This document shows positions 1 through 7,389 of a stretch of 35,824 nucleotides of DNA, one piece after another. The stretch is from the NCBI GenBank assembly GCA_964406515.1, contig CAYORV010000006.1:1-35824 (forward strand). Direction: 5' to 3'. Position numbers and translations under genes: made by a program. Within the stretch, counting starts at the first letter, position 1. Every line of letters begins with the position of its first letter. The stretch is from JAGLWP01 sp964406515. Its GTDB lineage: Archaea; Nanobdellota; Nanobdellia; Pacearchaeales; GW2011-AR1. The notes below the pieces were generated by a model, which saw only the letters and a list, made by a program, of their open reading frames with translations, had not been told where the DNA came from and ran no database searches.

Positions 1-1
1 A

Positions 2-1192
2 TTAGCCAAAAGTATCGCGCCAAGTGTTTGGGGTTATGAAGAAATAAAAAAATCCCTGGTTTTACAATTATTTGCAGGTGTTCATAAAGTTCATGCAGAT
101 GGGCAGAAAAGCAGGGGAGATATTCATATTTTGCTCATAGGAGATCCAGGAGTAGCTAAATCAGTTATATTAGGCTTTATGGCGAATATTTCTCCAAAAG
201 GAAGGTATGTTGTGGGAAAATCAGCTTCAGGCGCAGGATTAACCGCAACAGTTGTAAGGGACGAATATTTGCGAGGTTGGAGCCTAGAAGCAGGAGCAAT
301 GGTTTTAGCAAACAAAGGATTAGTCTGTATAGATGAGCTTGAAAAAATGGACCCCCAAGATAGAAGTGCAATGCATGAAGCAATGGAACAGCAAACAATA
401 ACAATAAGTAAAGCAAATGTTCAAGCAACCTTAAGAGCTGAAACAAGTGTTTTAGCAGCAGCAAATCCAAAATTTGGAAGATTTGACCCCTATCAATCAA
501 TAGCTCAGCAGATTGACTTACCTCCAACATTAATCAACAGATTTGATATAATTTTTACATTAAGAGATATTCCAGATAGAGAAAAAGATGAAAAAATTGC
601 AGATCATGTTCTTCACGAACACACAAAAAAGGGAGGAACAATGGTTATTCCAAGAGAGCTCTTTAGAAAATATGTTGCATATTCAAAACAAAGAATTAAA
701 CCAGAACTTAAAGCTGAAGCAGTTGCAAAGATAAAAAAATTCTATATTGATTTAAGAAATAAACAGGTTTCTTCTGATAGTGCTTTAAGACCCATCCCAA
801 TTTCTGCAAGACAACTACAAGCATTAATAAGAATGTCTGAAGCATCTGCAAAAATAAGACTCAGCGAATCTGTTACAGCGCAGGATGCAGAAAATGCAAT
901 ACAAATAATGAAATATTATCTTATGCAAGTAGGTTATGATTATGAATCAAAAACATTTGACATTGACAAGATCTCAGGAAAATACTCATCATCCCAAAGA
1001 AACAAAATAATAATCGTAAGAGACACTATAACAGAATTAGAAGATAAATTAGGAAAAATGATTCCAATGGAAGAAATTGAAAAAGAATTAAAAGATAAAA
1101 TCACAAAGGAAGAACTTGATGAAGCAATAAACAAATTAAGCATCTCTGGAGATATTTTCAAACCAAGAAGAGGATATATTTCAAAGGCTTAG
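2..1192 (+). CDS. mcm: MCM replicative helicase, 5'-truncated by window edge
   Basis: The frame is open from base 2, so the gene starts outside the window and 396 C-terminal residues are visible. These cover the AAA+ motor and the C-terminal winged helix. Walker A (GDPGVAKS) lies near base 143, Walker B (CIDELEKM) near 327, sensor 1 (AAANPKFG) near 460 and the arginine-finger motif LINRFD near 535; this is the MCM order. The last 80 or so residues form a winged-helix domain (KELKDKITKEELDEAINKL region). MCM hexamers unwind DNA at the archaeal fork. The single-strand binding protein gene follows at 1439. The stop overlaps by 3-4 nt the end of a small convergent gene. The family call is secure; the N-terminal zinc/OB domain is not visible. 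Confidence 0.97.
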   Translation, partial: LAKSIAPSVWGYEEIKKSLVLQLFAGVHKVHADGQKSRGDIHILLIGDPGVAKSVILGFMANISPKGRYVVGKSASGAGLTATVVRDEYLRGWSLEAGAMVLANKGLVCIDELEKMDPQDRSAMHEAMEQQTITISKANVQATLRAETSVLAAANPKFGRFDPYQSIAQQIDLPPTLINRFDIIFTLRDIPDREKDEKIADHVLHEHTKKGGTMVIPRELFRKYVAYSKQRIKPELKAEAVAKIKKFYIDLRNKQVSSDSALRPIPISARQLQALIRMSEASAKIRLSESVTAQDAENAIQIMKYYLMQVGYDYESKTFDIDKISGKYSSSQRNKIIIVRDTITELEDKLGKMIPMEEIEKELKDKITKEELDEAINKLSISGDIFKPRRGYISKA

Positions 1193-1356
1193 ATGAATTT
1201 AAGTTTTCTTACATAATTTCTTAAAGCTTCTTTATCAAACCCCTCAACATAACCTGTAGATAAGTATAATGCTACTCTTTTAGCATGATACTCAATTGAT
1301 TTCTTTGGCTCAGATTTTTTTCTAAAAATTCCTAATTTATTAATTAATTTCCTCAT
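1189..1356 (-). CDS. Small basic protein, 55 aa, function unknown
   Basis: This frame begins MRKLINKLGIFRKK and ends RNYVRKLKFI, reading tail-to-tail with MCM: its TAA (1189-1191) overlaps the MCM TAG. A TATA-like ATTTATTAATG at 1376-1387 lies about 27 nt before the ATG, the leaderless spacing seen at other genes here. The product is basic at its N-terminus and probably helical (EYHAKRVALYL, DKEALRNYVRKL). No family is recognised. The promoter position, a compact ORF filling the gap and the end overlap argue that it is real, but there is no homology support. Confidence 0.6.
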   Translation of the reverse strand: MRKLINKLGIFRKKSEPKKSIEYHAKRVALYLSTGYVEGFDKEALRNYVRKLKFI

Positions 1357-1375
1357 ATCCTATTTAATCCAAACA

Positions 1376-1387
1376 CATTAATAAATC
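1376..1387 (-). promoter_or_regulatory. TATA box for the 55-aa gene
   Basis: On the minus strand the sequence reads GATTTATTAATG, centred about 27 nt before the ATG at 1356. It sits back-to-back with the RPA-gene TATA box at 1410-1417, giving a divergent promoter pair. Confidence 0.5.
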
Positions 1388-1409
1388 TTGCTAATAAATC
1401 CCATAAAAA

Positions 1410-1417
1410 CTTATAAA
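1410..1417 (+). promoter_or_regulatory. TATA box for the RPA-like gene
   Basis: CTTATAAA is centred 26 nt before the ATG at 1439. This spacing predicts transcription starting at or next to that ATG (leaderless mRNA). It excludes an in-frame upstream ATG at 1388, which would lie upstream of the promoter. Confidence 0.65.
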
Positions 1418-1438
1418 CATTTGATTATTTTTTCTCAC

Positions 1439-2065
1439 ATGCCAGACGAACAATTCAAAAGACACATTGCACATAAACTCAGAGTTGGAGATATATTAAT
1501 TGGAAAACCTGTCCTGGACCAGGAAAGATTTGCTTTTTTAGAATTAGGAGATAGAAAAATAATAAGAGTAAATATTGTTGGAAATATAGTTGATAAATAC
1601 GAAAGTGAAGGAGAAAGCAAATTTGGTTCTTTAACTTTAGATGATGGTTCTGGACAGATTAAATTAAAAATCTTTGGAGATGATGTTGAAAAATTTAAAG
1701 AGATAGTTCAAGGTAAAACTGTTCTTGTAATTGGAGTATTAAGAGTTTATAATAATGAAACTTATGTTTCCCCAGAAATCATAAAAGAACTTGATCCAAA
1801 ATACCTTCTTGTTAGAAAACTTGAAAATGAAAAAGACAAAACACAAAATTCAGCACCCTTAGAAAAAAATCAGGTGACTGCTATAAAAGACAAAATCCTT
1901 GAAGTAATAAAAACTTCTGAGAAGGAAGGGGGAATGGAAGTAGATAATTTAATCATGAATTTAAGAGAAGCTTCACCAGAAGTTATTAATCAAGAAATCA
2001 AAAAACTTCTCGAAGAAGGAATAATCTTTGAACCAAGACCAGGCAAGGTTAGATGGTTAGGTTGA
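1439..2065 (+). CDS. RPA32-like single-stranded DNA-binding protein
   Basis: 208 aa. Residues about 15-130 form an OB fold of the RPA2/RPA32 type (VNIVGNIVDKYE, then SLTLDDGSGQIKLKIFG). Residues about 150-208 look like a winged helix (GGMEVDNLIMNL to FEPRPGKVRWL), as in RPA32. Such proteins coat ssDNA during replication and repair and recruit partners through the winged helix. The start MPDEQFKRHIAH is chosen because a TATA box lies 26 nt upstream; the longer in-frame start at 1388 precedes the promoter. The next gene starts one base after the stop, suggesting a shared transcript with the 101-aa protein. MCM lies upstream, so the locus is replication-related. Confidence 0.88.
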   Translation: MPDEQFKRHIAHKLRVGDILIGKPVLDQERFAFLELGDRKIIRVNIVGNIVDKYESEGESKFGSLTLDDGSGQIKLKIFGDDVEKFKEIVQGKTVLVIGVLRVYNNETYVSPEIIKELDPKYLLVRKLENEKDKTQNSAPLEKNQVTAIKDKILEVIKTSEKEGGMEVDNLIMNLREASPEVINQEIKKLLEEGIIFEPRPGKVRWLG

Positions 2066-2066
2066 A

Positions 2067-2372
2067 ATGAAAATCCCAGACTCAGTCACAGTAAATACAG
2101 GAGAAGATTCAGGAGTTAGGAAAACTATTGATAAATTCTTTCAAGATGTTGTTTCAGAAATAAAAACAAAAGTTAATATTCCTGGAGGTCCTCCAACATT
2201 TAGGTTAGATACTAAAAATTTAAGTCCAATAAGCCCAATACCAGAACAATCTGATGAATATGTTCACAGATTATTTTACAAAGAAAAAGTAGTTGCAATT
2301 GTTTCAGAAACAAGAACAGAAAGGAATTACATGCATTTTGATTATTTTTTGACTCTTAGCAAACCCTTATAA
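2067..2372 (+). CDS. Unknown 101-aa protein coupled to the RPA gene
   Basis: The ATG follows the RPA stop (TGA at 2063-2065) by one base, so translation is probably coupled. No family is recognised. The protein has a helical N-terminal part (GVRKTIDKFFQDVVSEIK), a Pro/Gly-rich middle (NIPGGPPTFRL, LSPISPIPEQ) and a strand-rich end (KEKVVAIVSETR, MHFDYFLTL). There is no signal peptide, membrane segment or Cys motif. Position alone suggests a link to RPA. Its stop codon is embedded in the TATA box of the aIF2-beta gene. Confidence 0.75.
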   Translation: MKIPDSVTVNTGEDSGVRKTIDKFFQDVVSEIKTKVNIPGGPPTFRLDTKNLSPISPIPEQSDEYVHRLFYKEKVVAIVSETRTERNYMHFDYFLTLSKPL

Positions 2373-2374
2373 AT
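2367..2374 (+). promoter_or_regulatory. TATA box for aIF2-beta, overlapping an upstream stop codon
   Basis: TTATAAAT is centred about 25 nt before the ATG at 2395. The TAA inside it is the stop codon of the 101-aa protein. Leaderless transcription is inferred. Confidence 0.55.
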
Positions 2375-2394
2375 TACCCTTTTTTCTATTTTCT

Positions 2395-2802
2395 ATGACA
2401 GAATACGAAAAACTTTTAGATAATGCATACAAGCAAGTAAAACAAGTAGACACAAATGAAAGTAGATTCGAGATACCTAAAGTAGAAGGGCATTTTGAAG
2501 GAAAGAAAACAATCTTAACAAATTTTTCACAAATTGCTTCGCACATAAGAAGAAATCCAGAACATTTTCAAAAATATTTATTAAAAGAACTTGCTGCAGC
2601 AGGGCAAAAAGAAGGCGAAAGACTTATTTTGAATATAACTGTTCCTAGTGAAAAGATAAATCAGAAAATAGAACAATATATTAAGGAATTTGTGCTTTGT
2701 AAAGAATGCGGAAAGCCAGACACAGAAATTATCAAAGAAGATCGATTAAATCAGATTCACTGCCTTGCATGCGGTGCAAAGCACCCTGTAAGCAAAATCT
2801 AA
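2395..2802 (+). CDS. eif2b: Translation initiation factor aIF2 subunit beta
   Basis: 135 aa, the usual length for archaeal aIF2-beta. The N-terminal helix is followed by the alpha-beta core (FSQIASHIRRNPEHFQKYLL) and a C-terminal zinc ribbon of two CxxC pairs (LCKECGKPDT, HCLACGAKH). With the alpha and gamma subunits it delivers Met-tRNAi to the small ribosomal subunit. It is probably transcribed from its own promoter (TATA at 2367-2374) without a leader. Neighbouring aIF1A and the KH protein also serve translation or ribosome assembly. Confidence 0.96.
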   Translation: MTEYEKLLDNAYKQVKQVDTNESRFEIPKVEGHFEGKKTILTNFSQIASHIRRNPEHFQKYLLKELAAAGQKEGERLILNITVPSEKINQKIEQYIKEFVLCKECGKPDTEIIKEDRLNQIHCLACGAKHPVSKI

Positions 2803-2850
2803 ATCTTTAAAAATAAAAATATCTATATAAAATTAACAGGAGGAAAAAAA

Positions 2851-3042
2851 ATGGTAGAAGCTTATTGTGTGAAATGCAAGAAAAAAGGTCAAAGTATGAA
2901 AGACCCTTCAATTGTACAAACTGCGAGAGGAGGATACATGGGTAAAGGACAATGTCCAGATTGTGGAACAACTATGTGTGCTATGATGTCAAAGGACAAC
3001 GCAGAAAAAGCAATCAAAGAAGGAGCAAAAAAATCTTTTTAA
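2851..3042 (+). CDS. DUF5679-type small zinc-ribbon protein
   Basis: 63 aa with CxxC pairs at both ends of the core: YCVKCKKKG and GQCPDCGTTMC, with basic residues between, as in DUF5679 proteins (YCVKCK...CPxCGT pattern). A zinc-binding role in nucleic-acid or ribosome contacts is plausible, but the family is uncharacterised. It is one of few genes here with a strong Shine-Dalgarno (AGGAGG, 2841-2846, 4-5 nt of A-rich spacer), so its mRNA has a short leader. An AT-rich TATA candidate lies around 2806-2830. Confidence 0.85.
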   Translation: MVEAYCVKCKKKGQSMKDPSIVQTARGGYMGKGQCPDCGTTMCAMMSKDNAEKAIKEGAKKSF

Positions 3043-3070
3043 TTAAAGATTCTCCCTTGACTTTGAAAGC

Positions 3071-3087
3071 AGAAAACAGGGTTTTCT
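3071..3087 (+). terminator. Possible terminator hairpin after the DUF5679 gene
   Basis: A perfect 7-bp inverted repeat (AGAAAAC, loop AGG, GTTTTCT) lies 29 nt after the stop and is followed by an AT-rich tract. Its right arm overlaps the TATA-like region of the next gene (3084-3092), so it could instead be a chance palindrome in promoter DNA. Confidence 0.3.
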
Positions 3088-3108
3088 ATAATTTTTATTT
3101 TATTTAGA

Positions 3109-3405
3109 ATGTTAGTAAAAATCATCAAATCCTACAGAATTATTGTAACTGTTTGTGATTCTAATTTAATTGGGAAAAAACTCGGACAAGACAAATTTCA
3201 GTTAGATCTCAAGGAAAACTTCTTTAAAGGAGAGGAAAAATCAAAACAAGAGGCAATAGAAATTATGCAAAGAATGTCTGATGAAGACGCGACTTTCAAT
3301 ATTGTCGGTCAAGAATCAATAGATACTGCACTAGAAGCAGGCATAATAAACCAACAAGGAATAAAAATAATTCAAGATGTTCCGTTTGCTTTAGTTTTGT
3401 TATAA
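3109..3405 (+). CDS. DUF424 family protein
   Basis: 98 aa matching the archaeal DUF424 pattern: an N-terminal strand with VTVCDSNLIGKKL, a central LKENFFKGE segment and SDEDATFNIVGQESIDTALEAG. These proteins are archaeal and often sit beside translation genes, as here between DUF5679 and aIF1A. The biochemical role is unknown. A TATA-like TTCTATAATT lies about 25 nt before the ATG, so the transcript is probably leaderless. Confidence 0.85.
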   Translation: MLVKIIKSYRIIVTVCDSNLIGKKLGQDKFQLDLKENFFKGEEKSKQEAIEIMQRMSDEDATFNIVGQESIDTALEAGIINQQGIKIIQDVPFALVLL

Positions 3406-3410
3406 CTAAT

Positions 3411-3419
3411 TTTATAAAT
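3411..3419 (+). promoter_or_regulatory. TATA box for aIF1A
   Basis: TTTATAAAT is centred 25 nt before the ATG at 3440, immediately after the DUF424 stop. Leaderless transcription is inferred. Confidence 0.6.
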
Positions 3420-3439
3420 CCCTTTCCCAACTTATAATA

Positions 3440-3772
3440 ATGAATAAACCAAAGAAAAATCATAATCCAGTTCCCGAAGCACCTGTAACTCGTGTCAGAC
3501 TTCCAAGAGGAAATGAACAAGTTCTCGGAATAATTGAACAAAGATTGGGTGGAAATAAAATGATGGTTTCTTGTTTAGATGGAAAATCAAGAAATTGCAG
3601 AGTTCCAGGAAGATTAAAGAGAGCTTTATGGCTTAGGCCAGGAGATGTCGTTATTGTTGAATTTTGGGAATTCGATAAAGACAAAGCAGATGTTCTATTC
3701 AAATACAGGCCAAATCAAATCGACTGGCTAAAGAAAAATGGTTATTTGAAAACAGAAAAAAGCGAGTTCTAA
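3440..3772 (+). CDS. eif1a: Translation initiation factor aIF1A
   Basis: 110 aa, typical aIF1A length. The S1-like OB fold is visible: VRLPRGNEQVLGIIEQRLGG, MMVSCLDGKSRNCRVPGRLKR, LWLRPGDVVIVEFWEF. It binds the ribosomal A site region and promotes scanning-independent start selection with aIF1 and aIF2. The next gene, the KH protein, starts one base after the stop, so the two are probably translated from one mRNA. Confidence 0.96.
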   Translation: MNKPKKNHNPVPEAPVTRVRLPRGNEQVLGIIEQRLGGNKMMVSCLDGKSRNCRVPGRLKRALWLRPGDVVIVEFWEFDKDKADVLFKYRPNQIDWLKKNGYLKTEKSEF

Positions 3773-3773
3773 A

Positions 3774-4274
3774 ATGAAAACCATCTACTCAGAAAAACTT
3801 CCAAGAATTCTAAAGAATAAAAGAAGATTAGAAAAAGAACTAGATATAAAAATAACAAATAAAGGAAAAGATGTTTCAATTCAAGGTAAACCAGAAGATG
3901 AATACATCGCAGAAAAAGTAATTGAAGCTTTAAATTTTGGATTTCCATTCTCAGATGCATTATTAATAAAAGAAGAAGATAACATGCTTGAAATAATAAA
4001 TATTAAAGACCATACAAAAAGAAATGATTTGAAAAGAGTACGAGCAAGAATTATTGGAACACAAGGCAAAACACTGAAAACCTTATGTAAATTAACAAAA
4101 TGTTGCTTTGAACTCAAAGATAATGAAGTAGGTATAATCGGAAATCCAGAATACATTGAAAATGCTCAAGAAGCAATCATACACCTCATAAAAGGATCAA
4201 AACAAGCTAATGTTTACAAATTCTTAGAAAGTAATCAGCCCCAACCAATTTTAGATTTGGGGTTGAAGAAATAA
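3774..4274 (+). CDS. KH-domain rRNA-processing protein (Pno1/Dim2 homologue)
   Basis: 166 aa with two KH repeats, as in archaeal Dim2-like proteins that bind the 3' end of 16S rRNA and interact with aIF2 or the Nob1 nuclease. The first KH repeat is degenerate (residues about 5-65); the second has the KH loop in RVRARIIGTQGKTLKTL (about 85-100). The EAIIHLIKGSKQANVYKFLE segment is a family hallmark. The ATG follows the aIF1A stop by one base. Known archaeal gene neighbourhoods (aIF1A, Rio1, Pno1) support the call, though no Rio1 kinase is present here. Confidence 0.9.
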   Translation: MKTIYSEKLPRILKNKRRLEKELDIKITNKGKDVSIQGKPEDEYIAEKVIEALNFGFPFSDALLIKEEDNMLEIINIKDHTKRNDLKRVRARIIGTQGKTLKTLCKLTKCCFELKDNEVGIIGNPEYIENAQEAIIHLIKGSKQANVYKFLESNQPQPILDLGLKK

Positions 4275-4280
4275 TCTAAA

Positions 4281-4354
4281 CGTCCCCGGGAGGACTCGAA
4301 CCTCCGACACCACGGTTAACAGCCGTGCGCTCTAACCAACTGAGCTACGGGGAC
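4281..4354 (-). tRNA. tRNA-Asn (GUU)
   Basis: A full cloverleaf of 74 nt reads on the minus strand: acceptor GTCCCCG/CGGGGAC, D arm GCTC/GAGC, anticodon stem CACGG/CCGTG around loop CTGTTAA (anticodon GTT), and T arm GGAGG/CCTCC with TTCGAGT. The discriminator is G and CCA is not encoded. There is no intron. The AsnRS encoded at 10523-11815 would charge it. Confidence 0.97.
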
Positions 4355-4375
4355 ATAAAAATTTTAGTTCAGAAT

Positions 4376-4386
4376 CATATTTAAAG
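4376..4386 (-). promoter_or_regulatory. TATA box for tRNA-Asn
   Basis: The minus strand reads CTTTAAATATG, centred about 27 nt before the tRNA 5' end at 4354. Confidence 0.55.
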
Positions 4387-4407
4387 TTTTGTTTTGCTTC
4401 AAAAAAC

Positions 4408-4416
4408 TTTATTAAT
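4408..4416 (+). promoter_or_regulatory. TATA box for the nitroreductase gene
   Basis: TTTATTAAT is centred about 25 nt before the ATG at 4437; a leaderless start is inferred. Confidence 0.5.
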
Positions 4417-4436
4417 CACACTTTCTTCCTTAAATA

Positions 4437-4991
4437 ATGGATTTAGATAAAGCAATAAAAGACAGACACAGCACCAGGAAATTCAAAGATAAAAAACCAA
4501 GTTGGAAAAAAATAATAGAATGTATGGATGCTATGCGTTATGCTCCAATGGCAGGAAACAATTCTACATTAAAACTAATCCTCGTCGACGATTCTGATAA
4601 AATAAATAAAATTGCAGAAGCATGCCAGCAACAATTTATCGCCACAGCAAAATATGTCGTTGTAGCTTGTTCAAATCCCTCATTACCCAAAAATGCTTAT
4701 GGCGACAGAGCAGAAGTATATGTAAGACAGCAAGCAGGAGCAGCAATCCAAAATTTCTTACTTAAAATACAAGAAACAGGATTAGCAACTTGTTGGGTAG
4801 GATCTTTTGTAGAAGAACATATTAAAAGAGAATTAAAAATTCCAGCCAATATCCAAATAGAAGCAGTTTTCCCAATTGGCTTTGAATTTAAAAAAACCAA
4901 AAAAAGATTAAAAATTGATATGGATTCTATTCTTTATTTTAACGCGTTTGGCAATAAAAAGATGAAGAAAATTAAAAAGTTAGATGTTTAA
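4437..4991 (+). CDS. Nitroreductase-family FMN oxidoreductase
   Basis: 184 aa, normal for the nitroreductase fold. Near the N-terminus the FMN-phosphate-binding RHSTRKF motif is clear, followed by AMRYAPMAGNNST. The central DRAEVYVRQQAGAAIQNFLLKIQETGLATCWVG holds the dimer and FMN contacts, and FPIGFE comes near the end. Such enzymes reduce nitro compounds, quinones or flavins with NAD(P)H; the substrate cannot be told. The last 4 nt overlap the end of the convergent 4-TM protein gene. Confidence 0.92.
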   Translation: MDLDKAIKDRHSTRKFKDKKPSWKKIIECMDAMRYAPMAGNNSTLKLILVDDSDKINKIAEACQQQFIATAKYVVVACSNPSLPKNAYGDRAEVYVRQQAGAAIQNFLLKIQETGLATCWVGSFVEEHIKRELKIPANIQIEAVFPIGFEFKKTKKRLKIDMDSILYFNAFGNKKMKKIKKLDV

Positions 4992-5446
4992 GCAAAAGCT
5001 TCTTTTACTTTCTTATTAAATAATAAATATCCCATAATAAGTCCTGAAAAAATCGTATCAACTATTACTTCAAAATTCCCTAAGATTAATGCTATTATTG
5101 AAGCAATTATTGATATACCATAAATAATAATAGCTACAATCCTTGCCCAGTTTTTTCCTTTCCAAAAACCTCTTCCAAGAAAAAATAATAATACTGCAAA
5201 TCCAATAATTCCAACACCAATTAATACTCCAAAGGTGCTAAGTACAGCTAATGCTGGAATGAGCAAAGAAATAGACCCTGCCAAAAGCATAAAGGCTATT
5301 CCAGCAAACACTGCAAAGCCTGCTCCAATATAATATAAAACTGCTAAAAATTTAATAAGCCCAGGAATTTTTTTTCCTCCACCAGAATTTTTCTGAGGAA
5401 CTGTTTGAGTATTCACCATTCCTTGTTGTTGCCCTCTTTTATTCAT
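4988..5446 (-). CDS. Four-helix membrane protein, unknown function
   Basis: 152 aa. A polar N-terminal stretch of about 25 residues (Gln/Asn/Gly/Lys rich) is followed by four hydrophobic segments at about 28-60, 62-90, 98-120 and 122-145, with the loop GRGFWKGKNWAR between helices 2 and 3. That loop and overall layout resemble small archaeal and bacterial DUF2127-like membrane proteins, but I do not assign a family. A TATA-like TTTTTAAATAAT lies about 27 nt upstream of the ATG. It is convergent with the nitroreductase gene, overlapping by 4 nt. Confidence 0.75.
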   Translation of the reverse strand: MNKRGQQQGMVNTQTVPQKNSGGGKKIPGLIKFLAVLYYIGAGFAVFAGIAFMLLAGSISLLIPALAVLSTFGVLIGVGIIGFAVLLFFLGRGFWKGKNWARIVAIIIYGISIIASIIALILGNFEVIVDTIFSGLIMGYLLFNKKVKEAFA

Positions 5447-5480
5447 AAATATATTACAAGATTATTATTTAAAAACATTC

Positions 5481-5508
5481 CTAAAAAAATAAAAAGGGGC
5501 AAAGCCCC
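5481..5508 (-). terminator. Intrinsic-type terminator after ftsZ
   Basis: On the minus strand, 10 nt after the ftsZ stop, GGGGC-TTT-GCCCC forms a perfect 5-bp GC stem followed by a T-rich run (TTTTTATTTTTTT). This looks like a bacterial-style terminator. Archaeal RNA polymerase ends mainly on T runs, so the hairpin may add RNA stability. Confidence 0.6.
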
Positions 5509-5518
5509 AAAATAAAAA

Positions 5519-6598
5519 TTACTTCCAAACTTCTATACCTAAATCTGAAACTTCCTTAGAAACAGGTTGAACTTCTTCTTCAATGTTCTTTCCTAAAACA
5601 TAAGGACTCTTAACACCTGTCATTATTGTTATTACTCGGACTTTTCCAACAAAATCTTTGCTAATCCTTGCACCAATAATAACTTGTGCGTCTGCAGCTA
5701 AATTCTCAGATACAATTCTTCCAACAAGATCAAATTCTTCTAATTTCAAATCAGGTCCGCACGTAATGTGTATTAAAGCTCCGCTAGCACCTTGGTAATC
5801 CACGTCAAGTAGAGGATGTGTAAGGGCTTGCTTAACAGCTTCTGCTACACGATCTGAAGAATCATCTTCTCCAATTCCAATAACAGCAACTCCACCATTC
5901 TTCATAATCGCTGAAACATCTGCATAATCCAAGTTAATCAAACTAGGCAATGTAATTGTCTCAACTATTCCTTTAACCATTGTGCTTACTAACTCGTTAG
6001 CAACTGCAAAGGCTTGTTCAATGGGCAATTGTCCTGCAATATCTACCAATCTATTATTATCCAGAACAATACAAGTATCTGTAACTTCTCTTAATTCTTG
6101 CAATCCGAATTCTGCTTTATCAATTCTCGCTTTCTCTGCTTCAAAAGGCATTGTAACAACCCCAATAACAACTGCTCCAGATTCTTTAGCAATCTGAGCT
6201 ACAACAGGCGCTGCTCCAGTTCCAGTTCCACCACCTTCTCCGGTAATAACAAACACCATATCTGCTGCACCAATTGATTTTTTTAAATCAACTAATGCTT
6301 CTTTTGCAGCTTCTCTCCCTTTCATCGGAGCTCCACCACAACCTAAACCTCTAGTCAATTCTTTACCAATAAGAAGTTTCTCATCAGCTTTTGTAACACT
6401 CAAATGAAGTGCATCAGTATTTGCAGCATAGATAGTTGCTCCGTTAATTCCTTTATTAAAAAGCCATGTGACTGCATTACAGCCCATTCCACCAACACCA
6501 ATAACTTTAATGTTTGCTTTTCCAGCCCTTAATTCATCAAAATTAATACTATGAGTCTCTGAATTCTCAACCGCTTCTTTTGCAAAATCTAACACCAT
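5519..6598 (-). CDS. ftsZ: Cell division GTPase FtsZ
   Basis: 359 aa. GTP-binding residues are seen in GVGGMGCNAV (about residues 34-43), in the tubulin signature GGGTGTGAAPVVA (about 120) and in the synergy loop NLDYADVSAIM, where D and the preceding residues complete the neighbouring subunit's active site. It polymerises into the cytokinetic ring. A GGAGG Shine-Dalgarno (6607-6611) lies 8 nt before the ATG, which fixes the start. A terminator-like hairpin follows the stop. The C-terminal tail is short (EVQPVSKEVSDLGIEVWK). Single-gene unit. Confidence 0.98.
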   Translation of the reverse strand: MVLDFAKEAVENSETHSINFDELRAGKANIKVIGVGGMGCNAVTWLFNKGINGATIYAANTDALHLSVTKADEKLLIGKELTRGLGCGGAPMKGREAAKEALVDLKKSIGAADMVFVITGEGGGTGTGAAPVVAQIAKESGAVVIGVVTMPFEAEKARIDKAEFGLQELREVTDTCIVLDNNRLVDIAGQLPIEQAFAVANELVSTMVKGIVETITLPSLINLDYADVSAIMKNGGVAVIGIGEDDSSDRVAEAVKQALTHPLLDVDYQGASGALIHITCGPDLKLEEFDLVGRIVSENLAADAQVIIGARISKDFVGKVRVITIMTGVKSPYVLGKNIEEEVQPVSKEVSDLGIEVWK

Positions 6599-6711
6599 AT
6601 TTTATACCTCCTTATATTTCTATAACCATCTTAGAATAAGACAGCCCTATAAAATAAGCAATTCAATTTTATTTAAAAATATATTGTTAATTAACTATCT
6701 ACTTTTATAAA
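6599..6711. promoter_or_regulatory. ftsZ upstream region
   Basis: This 113-nt AT-rich gap holds the ftsZ Shine-Dalgarno and a TATA candidate (TTTAAATAAAATTG on the minus strand, about 6668-6680), implying a leader of several tens of nt, longer than for most genes here. No other feature is seen. Confidence 0.4.
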
Positions 6712-7389
6712 TTATTCTAACAACTTTCTCAGCTTTTCAATCTTCTTCCAGCTATTTTCTAACTTTTCATTAGCCTCTTTCACAACAATTTCTAAAAATT
6801 TATCACCAACAAGAACTTCTCCTCCATAAATAATTGGAAATTCTAATTTTTCTGTACTATTTAATTCCAACATAAATCTATTTCCAGAAGCAATTATCCC
6901 AGATCTCTTCCAACCAGACAATTTCGCCTTATCAAATAATTTCTGAGCATCTTCCAAAGTTTTACAAGCCACATGAAGTATGCATGGCTCCATTTTGAAT
7001 TTGATATTAACTTGCTCATTTTCATTCGCAAGAAATTTCTTAGAACTATTAACTAAAATATTTTTTCTATTATCATCTCTATCCAACAAAGAACCTTGAA
7101 CTTGTTCTGGTTCTGGGCCACCAATCTCTGAGCAAAACGAAGTTAATTTTTTTTTCAACTCTCCCAAACTAATTTTATCATGATAAACTTTAATAAACAA
7201 CCCAGGTTTTTTCTCATCTTCATCAATCATAAGAACAACTCTTCCAGAACAACTTGAAGTAGTATAATAATTTTCTAAACTATTTAATTTCTCACACAAA
7301 TCTTTTATCTTCTCGTCCCATCCTCCAATAAAAGACTTATCTAATTTAGATAATACATCATTTTTTCTTTTCAAAAATCCATCTTCCAT
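6712..7389 (-). CDS. taw3: Taw3-type wybutosine methyltransferase (TYW3 family)
   Basis: 225 aa. The N-terminal TYW3 signature is visible: a start rich in Lys/Asp, then LNSLENYYTTSSCSGRVVL, with SCSGR the hallmark. The C-terminal half has CILHVACKTLEDAQKLFDKAKLSGWKRSGI and GNRFMLEL, also typical. The enzyme N4-methylates a wyosine intermediate at G37 of tRNA-Phe. Its ATG overlaps the stop of the MBL hydrolase gene by one base, so the two are translationally coupled. A coiled tail (EANEKLENSWKKIEKLRKLL) ends the protein. Confidence 0.92.
   Translation of the reverse strand: MEDGFLKRKNDVLSKLDKSFIGGWDEKIKDLCEKLNSLENYYTTSSCSGRVVLMIDEDEKKPGLFIKVYHDKISLGELKKKLTSFCSEIGGPEPEQVQGSLLDRDDNRKNILVNSSKKFLANENEQVNIKFKMEPCILHVACKTLEDAQKLFDKAKLSGWKRSGIIASGNRFMLELNSTEKLEFPIIYGGEVLVGDKFLEIVVKEANEKLENSWKKIEKLRKLLE

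Noticed and set aside
1388..1438. Upstream in-frame extension of the RPA-like protein (17 residues)
   Set aside because: The ATG at 1388 lies before the TATA box at 1410-1417; start 1439 fits the leaderless spacing.
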